Assembly (NCBI GenBank): GCA_017893485.1 | Contig: CM030363.1 | Coordinates: forward strand, 115,668,004-115,732,003 | Reading direction: 5' to 3' | From: Hemerocallis citrina | Lineage: Eukaryota; Streptophyta; Magnoliopsida; Asparagales; Asphodelaceae | DNA length: 64,000 nt | Shown here: positions 55,240 to 64,000 of the stretch, piece by piece | Numbering within the stretch: position 1 is the first letter of the stretch | Layout: each line of letters opens with the position of its first letter | The notes under the pieces: generated by a model | The model's input: only the letters and a program-made list of their open reading frames with translations | Told to the model about the DNA's origin: nothing | Databases searched by the model: none | Position numbers and translations under genes: made by a program

Positions 55240-55964
55240 TTGTTCGAGTTCCTTGGAGGAGATGGCAGATCAAAGACAAAGATCAAGCAGTTTGACTGTA
55301 AGATCAACTTCAATCAATGGAAGGTGGACATGTATGATGTTTTGGTTCAGAAGGACTTGCACCTTGCCTTAGAAGAGAAGAAGCCAACTGACATGAAGCA
55401 GGAGAAGTTTGATGAGATTTGTTTGAAGGCCTTGAGTTTAGTCTGGTTGCAATTGGAGGACGAAGTCAAGTGTAACATTCTTGAGGAGAAAAGTGCGGCA
55501 AGTCTATGGGCGAGACTCAAATCTGACTACTCGGGATCGTCGTTGCTAGATCGGATGTATTGGAAGAGGAAGATGTTTAGGTTCTCAATGAAGGAAGGTA
55601 CCCATCTTCAAGATCATATTGTAACATCTGAATTGAAGGCGATTAATACTGATGATCTTAGCGTAGAAGATAAAGCTTTCAACTTGATTATTCACTGCCA
55701 ACTTCTTATGATCACATGATAACTACCATGCCACATGAGAAATCAGCCAATGAGACACTTACTGTAGGCGGGGTGATTAAGGGTTTGAAGGAAGATGAAC
55801 TAAGAAAGAAGACTCATAAAAGAGGGTCAATTTCTACAGGGTGCTTTGCGGTGGATGATGATACTTCAATTGGAAGGGATGCGACACACAAGGATAAGAT
55901 TCGTTGCCACTATTGTAGAGGAGTTGGGCATTACACAAGAGACTTTCGCAAGTGGTTGAGTTAG
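55240..55964 (+). pseudogene. Copia gag remnant
   Basis: The frame encodes TKIKQFDCKINFNQWKVDM, ALSLVWLQLEDEV, LWARLKSDYSGSSLLDRMYW and FRFSMKEGTHLQDHI, the UBN2-type gag core. A second frame (55716-55964) ends with a zinc knuckle CHYCRGVGHYTRDF in which the last Cys is replaced by Phe. The expected ATG at 55262 is one base out of frame with the core, and a stop separates the two frames. The element is therefore defective. Confidence 0.8.
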
Positions 55965-56039
55965 AAGAGTGCTACTAAAGAAGGGGAATAAGCCCATATA
56001 GTCAGCGCAACTGAGTCAGGTAATAATGATGACTATTGT

Positions 56040-56640
56040 CTTCTTGTTTCAAGTTCTTCAATATGGATTCAAGCTGGTATCTTGATTCGGGAAGTTCTTC
56101 TCATATTTGCTCAGAGAGGGAGATATTTTTTACTTACAAGTCGTCAACAGGCCGTAGTGTGAGAACAGAGAGGTGAGATTTGTGAAGTAGTGGGTGAGAG
56201 AATAGTTGAATTGAAGATGCCAGATGGTAAAGGGTTCACACTAGAAGAGGTCATGTATATTCTTTCGATATAGCAGAATCTGATATCCTTGGGGACTCTT
56301 GATGCTCGTGGCTGCAAGTACACAACTCGAGGTAGAGTTTTAACAGTTTGGGATAGTCGTCATAAGTTAATGAAGGATAAGAGGAGAATTGGGCAGGGTT
56401 AGCACAACCTCTACCAGCTTTGTGGAAGTAGAAAAACTCGCCCGAGTGTATGGAATCCCATTGTTCCTAAAGCATCATCTAGTAAGCTGTCACTAGAATT
56501 ACTGAATCGAGACTACAACGTTCGAATACCGTTGGAAGGAGGAGACAGCCTTGATGTAGGTGGAGTTCGTGTGGAGGGTGGTACCTCCATGATTACATCT
56601 ACAGGGGTGTACTCTTGAGGGAGGCATACAGCTGGAGGAA
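56040..56640 (+). pseudogene. Copia protease/pre-integrase remnant
   Basis: Across frames the plus strand reads SWYLDSGSSSHIC (protease active site DSG), FTLEEVMYILSI and NLISLGTLDARGCKY, as in Copia protease and pre-integrase regions. The rest of pol (integrase, RT, RNase H) is absent. From 56640 to 56991 there is only non-coding sequence with GTCGAC repeats before the 3' LTR. Confidence 0.7.
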
Positions 56641-56991
56641 AACAGGTGGAGGTTTGTTCAACTAGCAAAAGAAGCCATAGAAACGTGTTGTTTACAAAGT
56701 GGAGAAGAAAGGTCTATAAGAGTTTTAAATCACACAAGTATGGATTCATGAGTATGAAATACAAAGTGGAGATTGTTTGGTTTTATGTCTTGCATACTTG
56801 TTCGGTGTGAAGAAAAGATGGTGATACAAGTTGAGGGTTAGAAGCGAAGGATTGAAGAGAAGGAGAAACAGTCAGCAGCCAACACAGAAAGGGACGGTCG
56901 ACTGTGCGGTCGACTGTCACCTTCTCGGGTCGATGGTCTGGGAGTTTTTGTCGACCGTCTGCGGCACTGATGGATTTTTTGGGTGCGGGTT

Positions 56992-57455
56992 TGTTGATTC
57001 GATTAAAGCCCACTGCGTCTTCTGATTAGATTGTACGACTCTAATTGTATGTTTATCTCTTCAGTATACATCGGATGACTATTGTATCAAGATATCTAAA
57101 CTAGGGTTTTCTCTAGAGCTATAATACAATGTAAACGGCTCTTAGAACGATGATGATTCTATTGAGTGCCGAATAGAAGAAGAATGTACATCATATGAGA
57201 GGGTGAAAGGGTTTCTCCATTGTAAGTAGCAACTAAGTTCTAGTTAGGCTTGGGATAGGGTCGTGGTGAGAATTATAATATTCTTGTATCTTCTCTAGTT
57301 AAAATAACATCTCGGTTCTTCCTCCATCGGATTAAGGCGAAAGCCCTAAGCGAGACAATTCTTGTATGCTTTGTGTGATTGGTGCAATCTAGTTTTGCTT
57401 GGTGGTTTGTGTTAATTGTATCGAAGACTCAACAAGATACTCAGTTTTCCTATCA
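56992..57455 (+). repeat. 3' LTR of small nested Copia element
   Basis: This matches 54755-55209. It ends TTTTCCTATCA, after which the Gypsy integrase C-terminus resumes on the minus strand. The flanking pentamers (CAGTT and CACAT) do not match, so the target duplication has decayed or one edge is altered. Confidence 0.82.
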
Positions 57456-57851
57456 CACATCTCTCCATTTAATAAGCAACTCAATACCCACACAGTTATT
57501 CTTCTTGAATACTCGCCTATCCAACACCTTCTCAGGTTGCAATTCAGCATTATCTTCAACCCACCAAAGAGGAAGTGTAGAGGAAATGGCAGGAAGGTGA
57601 TCACCATGGCATTTCTTCAGCCTAGAGACATTAAAAACAGGGTGGATGGTAGCTGACGGGGGAAATTCCAATCGATAAGTTACAGTTCCTATTTTCTCCA
57701 ACACTTTATAAGGGCCAAAATACTTTGCATCTAACTTTTGAGGAGTTGGGGATTTCATGGACATCTGCTTGTAAGGTTGGAGCCTCAAAAGAATCAAATC
57801 ACCCACTGTGAATGACCTTTCAGTCCTGTGTCTATCTGCAAATACCTTCAT
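57456..57851 (-). pseudogene. Reina-like integrase C-terminus with chromodomain start
   Basis: The frame reads FTVGDLILLRLQPYKQ, KYFGPYKVLEKIGTVTYRLE and HPVFNVSRLKKCHG (integrase C-terminal module), then LDRRVFKKNNCVGIELLIKWRD, the start of a chromodomain. It is cut at the nested Copia LTR. The tail resumes at 54754-54692. Confidence 0.82.
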
Positions 57852-58016
57852 TCGGTTTTGAGCCTGCTAGATATTATCTTGTAAAAGCTTGATTACTGCA
57901 TTTCTTTGCATCGGCTCATCTTCCACTGCTTGCACTGCAGAGGTACCATGCACATAATGCAATAAGGTTGGTGGTGGCCTGCCATAAAGTACTTTAAATA
58001 GAGTGACACCAGTTGA

Positions 58017-58806
58017 TTAGTGCTCGTTAGTATTAAACCAAAATTCAGCCCAAGCTAACCACCACATCCACTCCTTGGCCTGTTGTCCACACATACACCT
58101 GAGATACATTTCTAAAGCTATATTAACGATCTCAGTTTGCCCATCACTTTGGGGATGATATGCAGTGGTGAATTGCAGCTTGCTCCCTCGAGTTTTGAAG
58201 AACTCCTTCCAAAAATTGCTAATAAAAACTGTCACTTATGATGCTATTAGGCATGCCATGGAGTTTATAGATATGATCAACAAATACTTGAACTATAGAT
58301 TAAGCAGTATAGGGGTGAGAGATACCTATAAAGTGAGCATACTTGGATAATCTATCCACCACCACCATTACTACTGACTTGCCCAAACTTTTTGGTATTC
58401 CTTCAACAAAATCCAAGGAAATGTCTTCCCAAATCCTCTCAGGTATTGAGATTGGTTGTAGTAACCCTGCAGGAGATGTAGTTTCTCCCTTGCTCTTCTG
58501 ACAAAACAAGCAGTCTCTCACCAATGTTTTAACATCTTTGCTAATGCCCTCCCAAGTGAAAGATCTTCTAATACAGTGTAAGGTTTTGTGATACCCTGAA
58601 TGTCCCTCTGAATTGGATGCATGATGTTCAAGGAAAATCAATTTTCTCACATTGGAAGTGGGGCTTAGTAGTAACTTCCTTTTGCAATACCATAACCCTT
58701 CAAAAAACTTGTAGTTAGCAGCACTAAGCTTTCCCGCTTGAAGCCTGCTTAGTAACTCAGCGAATATGGGTCTTGTTGCACCATCAACTTGACTTCCTCT
58801 CGCCAT
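58017..58806 (-). pseudogene. Reina-like integrase core
   Basis: The frame at 58300-58806 contains the zinc site (HHASNSEGHSGYHKT with CLFCQK) and the first Asp (ISLDFVEGIPKS). The frame at 58017-58235 has FTTAYHPQSDGQTEIVNIALE with the catalytic Glu. The segment carrying the second Asp reads ISDSF with an in-frame stop in place of SDRD, so catalysis is lost. Confidence 0.82.
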
Positions 58807-60016
58807 TGTGGAACAATAAAAGTGATTTCACAGTATTCACCTTGTTCAATTTTTCTCCTTGACAACCTATCAGCTGCAAGATTCTTTGATCCTTTATTGT
58901 ACTCAACTCTAAAATTGAAGCCTATCAGTTTCCATAACCACTTCTCCTGCATTTCCGTATTAATCCTTTGTTCCAAAATGTATTTTGTACTCCTTTGATC
59001 AGTTTTGATCACAAATGGCCTCCCCAATAAGTATTGCCTCCACAGTTTAATAGCTTGCAATTTGGCAAATATTTCTTTTTCATAGGTCGATAGAGCCAAA
59101 CACCTTCCCTTAAAATCCTTACTCATATATGCTATTGGTTGAGATTCTTGCATAAACACAACACCCACACCACTCTGAGAAGCATCAGTCTCAACTATGA
59201 AAACTTTAGAAAAATTAGGAATTTTGAGAATTGGAATAGATGTGAGAGCTTTTTTCAATGCAGAGAAGGTTGTTTCTGTTGCAGATGTCCATTTGATGGC
59301 ATTCTTCTTCAATAACTGAGTTAAAGGAGCTGTAATTCCTCCATAATATTTTACAAATTTCCTATATGAGCCAGTTAAGCCTAGAAGTCCTCTCAACTCC
59401 TTGATATTAGCTGGCTCTGGCCATTGTTCAAGCACCTTAATCTTGGTTTGATCAACTGCCACTCCATCTGCACTAATAACATGACCTAAATAACTTACTG
59501 AGTTCTGCCCAAAGGTGCATTCACTTGCCTTAGCTATCAGTTTGTTTTGGCTCAAAACCTCAAATCTCTGCTTCAAATGTTGCAAATGACTATCCCAACT
59601 TGGACTATATATCAATATATCATCGAAGAAAACAAGAATAAAATGCTTGAGAAAGTCTTGGAAAACCTCATTCATCAAACATTGGAATGTTGCTGGTGCG
59701 TTTGTGAGTCCAAATGGCATCACAAAAAACTCATAATGCCCTTGATGTGTTCGGAAGCTGTTTTGGAAATGTCCTCTTCTTTCATCCTAATTTGATGATA
59801 TCCCGACCTCAAATCAATTTTAGAGAAATACTTTGCACCATGTAATTCATCTAGTAGTTCATCTATAACTGGGATGGAAAATTTGGCTTTTATGGTTTGA
59901 TTGTTGAGAGCCCTATAGTCGACACAAAGCCTCCAACTGCCGTCTGTCTTCTTCACTAAAATCACTGGAGATGCATAAGGACTATGACTAGCTCTTATCA
60001 ATCCTAAGGCCAACAT
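58807..60016 (-). pseudogene. Reina-like reverse transcriptase and RNase H
   Basis: The frame at 59720-60016 carries [17 protein letters not shown] and [17 protein letters not shown]. The frame at 58749-59723 carries MPFGLTNAPATFQ, FFDD (catalytic YVDD variant), FLGLTGSYRKFV, RNase H ETDASQSGVGVVFMQ and KYILEQRINTEMQ. A single frameshift near 59745 separates them. Apart from that shift, RT and RNase H are well preserved. Confidence 0.88.
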
Positions 60017-60832
60017 TTACTTAACATGTTTCTCTATCTCATTCTTGTGGTAGTGAGGATGTTTGTAGGGTCTAATGCAAACTGTCTTCTAGCCCTCCAT
60101 TAAGGGAATCTGATGAACTACTTCCCTCCTTGGGGGAAGATCTGTGGTGGAAGCAAAAACTTCAGGAAATAATTGCAGTACTTGTTGTATGTCTGGAGAG
60201 GAATGGGTAATTGAGGACAAGAGACACTCTTCCACAGGCTGAGTATTATTAGAGGGAACTAGCCCTTCAATTTGAATCATATAGGCTTGACAGGAACAAT
60301 TTAGAACCTTTGACAATTCATCCGCATTCATCATTTTCATATGAGGAGTGATGATTCCTTGCAGTCTTCTCATTGTACCAGTCAGACTAAAATCCATTGT
60401 CATGCAACTGAAGTTCATGGTTACTGGCCCAAGAGATCTCAGCCAGTGAGCTCCCATCTGCGCAGGCCACAAAGGATGGAGGAGTAACTCAGCTATCAAA
60501 CTCACTCCTTACACCATGAATAGTACATTTTCAACTTTCCCTTCACTATACATTGTTTCTCCATTTGCAACAGTCACCCTGTACCTAGGCTCAGTTTGTA
60601 TCAACAATCCAGCTCTCAGGGCAGTTTGAGGATCTAGATAATTGTGTTTTTAACCTGTATCGATGAGAATATTAACATCTTTGCCATTAATTTTACCCTT
60701 CACCCTCATAGTTTGTGGATAGACCTGGGTTCCAACCAAGGCATGGAAAGAGATCTCTGGCTGCAGAACTACTTCTTCAGCAATTGGAACTTCTTCTTCA
60801 ATAGGCTCTACCTCTTCCTCATCATCTAACAC
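60017..60832 (-). pseudogene. Reina-like protease region
   Basis: The frame at 60650-60832 ends INGKDVNILIDTG, the aspartic protease active site (DTG), followed by a stop; the usual GSTHNF continuation lies beyond it. The frame at 60089-60505 contains LLHPLWPAQMGAHWLRSLGPV and PEVFASTTDLPPRREVVHQIP, the protease-RT linker of chromoviruses. Confidence 0.8.
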
Positions 60833-61800
60833 TTGTATAAAGTAAAACTTTTGGGATTTACATCGATGATCTGGTGTGTACTTCTCATCACAATTGAAAC
60901 AAAGCCCCTTGGCTTTTTTTTTTCTCTTAGCTCCTGTATATGTAGTTGTCGAGGGACAAAATTGGTTGCAGGGTATGTTTTTGGTGCCTTTGCATTAGCA
61001 GTTGTGTTTACAGAAGCAGTGGCCAAAGCTTTAGAAACAAAAATGGATTTGTAGCTTCGTTTATCACATGCTAACTTCTCTTCATATCCCCTAGCTAGCT
61101 CAATTGCCTCCTTCACAGTTTTTGGTTGTTGGAACTTCACATCCCATCTAATCTCATCTTGCAACCCACTTATAAAAGTGCTAAAAAAATGTGACTCAGT
61201 TCAGTCATGAACAAAGTTTGATAATCGATCAAATTCATGAACATACAATTCTAAATTTTCTCTCTGCTGTAATTTGGAAAGAATTCCCCCAAAATCATGA
61301 AATTCCGTCGGACCAAACCTAGTAATAAGCTCCTCAAGGAATATGGACCAGGTAATCCATGAAAATTTGGTTCGATGTCTCCTAAACCACTATGATGCTT
61401 TTCCCCTTAAATTAAGAACTGCATACTTCAGTTTTTTATCACCAAGAATCTCATAAAATTTCAGAAATTGTTCAACACCACAAATTCACTCAGTTGGATC
61501 TGCTTCATGAAACAACGAAAATTCTATCTTAATGGAACTCTGTGCACATTCCCACAATCACCTCACCAATTGGAACTGAAAGAAGGGGGGTTAAGGGTAG
61601 GTACCTAAGGATTTGGAAACAGGGGAGGAAGCATATGAGGATTCGACTGATGTTTCGATGCATGTAACGATGCAATATTGGTAGTCATTTGTTCCAACTT
61701 GCCGAAGATGAGCCCTAACTGGGTTTTCATCGATTTCATATCGCTCTTTAACTCGATCCCCTCACCTTCAATCGCTATTGTACTCCTTCATCTCTACTGC
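60833..61800 (-). pseudogene. Reina-like gag with zinc knuckle
   Basis: In the minus strand near 60860-60910, a shifted frame reads GLCFNCDEKYTPDHRC, a CCHC-type nucleic-acid-binding knuckle. The frame at 60826-61164 has QDEIRWDVKFQQPKTVKEAIELARGYEEKL, the gag core end. Upstream (61165-61800) several stops interrupt gag, which begins about 20 bp from the primer-binding site. Confidence 0.75.
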
Positions 61801-61818
61801 CATCGCCGTCGTTAACTC

Positions 61819-61830
61819 GCTCTGATACCA
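61819..61830 (-). other. primer-binding site (initiator tRNA-Met)
   Basis: The minus strand reads TGGTATCAGAGC exactly, three bases from the LTR end (TGACA-ATG). This fixes the right-hand LTR as the 5' LTR. Confidence 0.92.
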
Positions 61831-61833
61831 CAT

Positions 61834-62080
61834 TGTCAGGAGCTCTGGACTTAGAGTGCTTGGATTTCACCATGGATCTGAGATTGGAGAATCTAGGGTT
61901 TAGTGGAAAAGGATTGGGGAAGAAATCGAGCAATTTTCATATATCTTGCTCACCATCAGTTACAGCCTTTTATAGGCAGTTACTATATAGATTGCACGTG
62001 CTATTACAACTGAACTTCCTACACTTAAAATGGTGTGCGAAGCACGTAAAAAACTGATACCACTTTACAAACAGTTCCAT
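61834..62080 (-). repeat. 5' LTR of Reina-like element, interrupted
   Basis: The first ~235 bases match 54355-54600. The remaining ~100 bases of the LTR are absent because a hAT element begins at 62081. The missing part should lie beyond the right edge of the window. Confidence 0.8.
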
Positions 62081-62175
62081 CAGGGCCGACCCAACACTTA
62101 TTGAGGCTTAAAGCGAACTCCGAAATGAGGCCTTTTAAAAGCTTATAATAATATTTTGTTAAAATTAATATATTT

Positions 62176-62760
62176 TTATTTAAATGTTATCTTTTGTGCT
62201 TTTTGAGATGCAAAATCATTTATTATATTATTGTAATCAATTTCATTTAACATTTCTTTTTCAATTGGTAATAAAGTCAATCCATTTAATCTTTGTTGAG
62301 ATATTGTTGATCTTAGGTAAGATTTTATTAATTTTAGTTTTAAAAAACTTCTTTTCACCGAAGCAACAGTTACGGGAATCGTTAACATTATTCTATAAGC
62401 AATATATACATTTGGAAAAGAATCAAGTCTTTTAATATAATTAAGTATGTCAATTGGTATATCATTTTCCACTTGTATAATTTCTCTTAAAATTTTCAGT
62501 TCAAAAAATAAATCTAACCCAACAATATCTGAGTTGTCGTTATGTTCTAATGATCGTTCAAGGTTAAGACAATCTTCTTTTAAATTTTCAATTTCCAATA
62601 ACCTTAATTTCTTAATACTAAATAGAAAACAAAAAATATCTTTATATATTTTAAATTGTTCAAATCTACTTTGGAATGAAATAATTGTTTGATCTTTTAT
62701 GTACAAGAAGTAATCAGTTTTAAATAATTCTTCAGGAGATTTTAAAACTTCATTGTCCAT
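62176..62760 (-). pseudogene. hAT transposase C-terminal dimerisation region
   Basis: The frame ends with FPNVYIAYRIMLTIPVTVAS, VKRSFLKLKLIKSYLRSTIS and QQRLNGLTLLPIEKE, the hAT C-terminal dimerisation domain (usual ASVERSFSKLKLIK...RL). Its upstream neighbours are in other frames (62773-63021 and 63172-63999), so the transposase is probably broken, unless short introns are removed. Confidence 0.85.
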
Positions 62761-62772
62761 AATCTCATCAAA

Positions 62773-63171
62773 TTATTTTTTTCTACGAATAACACGTTTT
62801 TCTCGAAACTTGGGTTCTATATCCATTTCAATAGCAATTTCTTTAGTAGAAATTATGGCATTTTCTAATCCATTTTCCCTATATTTTTCAAAAAAAAAAA
62901 GAAATATAAGACCTTTCAATTGTATTATAGCAACATCCATCCGCATATCCTTTGATTGAAAGTTTTTACTAACTGAATTTACTGCGAACAATATCTCATA
63001 CCAAATAGTCATGCCTAACAAAAACTCAAAAATTTCAAGCTCAATAGTCGCTTAACATTCAGCTTCACCTTTTATTTTAGGTTCATCATTAACTTCACCT
63101 AATTTCAATAAAGCATCTCTTATTTGTGAAGTTTGAAATCTTAAAGCTTTTACACTTTCAACACGACTTTC
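62773..63171 (-). pseudogene. hAT transposase middle region, broken
   Basis: The frame at 62773-63021 reads MLGMTIWYEILFAVNSVSKNFQS and KGLIFLFFFEKYRENGLENA, matching the central part of ZMYM/TTF-type hAT transposases. Stops near 63050 and 63172 separate it from the N-terminal part. A poly-A/T slip near 62888 may have changed the frame. Confidence 0.7.
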
Positions 63172-63999
63172 CTAATGTGTTTGTGACAATGATTTAAGAG
63201 TTAGGCTAGGGATATGATCTTGTAGAATTTTCCACCTTTTAGTTGAAGAAGAAAATAGTGTATATATACATTGCAACACTCCAAAAACAGATGTAACTTT
63301 AGGACAACAATTAGCCATATCACAAAGTACCAAATTCAAACTATGACAACCACATGGAGTATAAAATGATCTAGGATTAATATCTAAAAACGTTTTTTGA
63401 ACGCCTTGATGTTTTCCTTTCATAATAGACCCATTATCAAAACCTTGATGTCTAATAGTATTTATTTCATTAATAATAACATCAAAAAGACCTTTTCCAG
63501 TTGTATCAACTACTTTTAAAAATTCTAAAAAATATTCAGTGATTTGTACTGAGGTTGAAGAAGTATCCACACATCGTAATACAATAGACATTTGTTCTTG
63601 ATGACTTATATCAGGAGTACAATCAAGTATGATTGAAAAATATTTTACGTTCAAAATTTTAGTTAAAATTTTAGTTTTAATTTCATTTACTAGCAAATTT
63701 ATTAATTCATTTTGTATTCTATGTCCACGATAATAATTATGAATTTCATTATCTTTAATTCGACGAATGTGTTCTTGCATTATAGGATCAAATTCTGCAA
63801 TTATTTCAATTAGACATAAAAAAATTTCATTATTTTCTTGGTAAATCTTTTCGTTTGTCTCACGAAAGGCCAAGTTATTTTTTTCCAAGAGCTTAACAAC
63901 TGCAATAATTCTAAATAATACATTCCTCCAATGCTCCCTATCTCTATTTATTCTTTCTTGAACATGTTTGTCAATTGTTTTATTTTTTAACAATCTCAT
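63172..63999 (-). pseudogene. hAT transposase N-terminal/catalytic part
   Basis: The frame reads HWRNVLFRIIAVVKLLEKNNLAFR, KYFSIILDCTPDISHQEQMSI (catalytic Asp region), IRHQGFDNGSIMKGKHQGVQK and CGCHSLNLVLCDMA. This is the DUF4371-type core of plant hAT transposases related to zinc-finger MYM proteins. It is open to the window edge, and the BED/TTF zinc finger would lie beyond. It could be part of an intact transposase if the stops on its left are intronic or sequencing errors. Confidence 0.82.
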
Positions 64000-64000
64000 T

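Larger units (their letters stand above)
62081..64000 (-). mobile_element. hAT transposon, 3' part (runs off window)
   Basis: The terminus CAGGGCCGACCCAACACTTA at 62081 matches the CAGGGCCGG-type inverted repeat of plant hAT elements. The transposase lies on the minus strand. The 8 bp before it (AGTTCCAT) should recur after the other end outside this window. It interrupts the Reina-like 5' LTR and is therefore younger than that insertion. Confidence 0.75.

Overview
This window is nuclear DNA of a flowering plant. It contains spliced exons of a plant receptor-like kinase, LTR retrotransposons of plant-specific lineages (Tekay-like, Tat-like and Reina-like Ty3/Gypsy; SIRE-like Ty1/Copia), plant MITEs, and a pseudogenised piece of chloroplast clpP. 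No bacterial or organellar gene organisation is present. The family content fits a eudicot with a repeat-rich genome, but the species cannot be told from the sequence.

Layout. 1-300: two tRNA-like (SINE-type) fragments. 298-4994: 3' LTR and decayed pol of a minus-strand Tekay-like Gypsy element. 4995-9979: a long LTR in plus orientation (called X here), split by a second copy of the Tekay-type LTR (7938-9394). 9980-20263: a minus-strand Tat-like Gypsy element (RNase H, RT, protease, gag, primer-binding site, 5' LTR), split by a 3.9-kb solo-LTR-like insertion (called Y here, 10859-14776) with a clean CCTTG target duplication. 20382-29177: a 3'-truncated SIRE-like Copia element on the minus strand (env-like ORF, RNase H, RT, integrase, gag, PBS, 5' LTR). 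Its gag carries a 1.19-kb retroposed insert with an 80-bp target duplication. 29178-30905: a second copy of the Tat LTR plus its genomic flank, implying a rearranged duplication. 30906-33230: intergenic DNA and the putative kinase promoter.

33231-52168 is the one clear host gene: an ALE2-like receptor kinase in eight exons and about 720 codons, with exons 2-8 packed into 47.6-52.2 kb. If the exon 1 assigned here is right, intron 1 is about 14.4 kb. That intron is mostly a degenerate tandem array with a unit near 69 bp, interrupted by TIR elements, a SINE/LINE tail and a chloroplast fragment. The same array reappears in inverted orientation just after the gene (53.2-54.25 kb), next to a Tourist-like MITE.

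54355-62080: a minus-strand Reina-like Gypsy element with a small defective plus-strand Copia element nested in it. 62081-64000: the 3' part of a hAT transposon, on the minus strand, inserted in that Gypsy element's 5' LTR and running off the window.

The transposons are mostly decayed and nested; they do not form a pathway. The most unusual items are the gene-embedded ~69-bp array with its inverted downstream block, the repeated AGTCGACT palindrome across coding and non-coding parts of the SIRE element, and the 80-bp target duplication.
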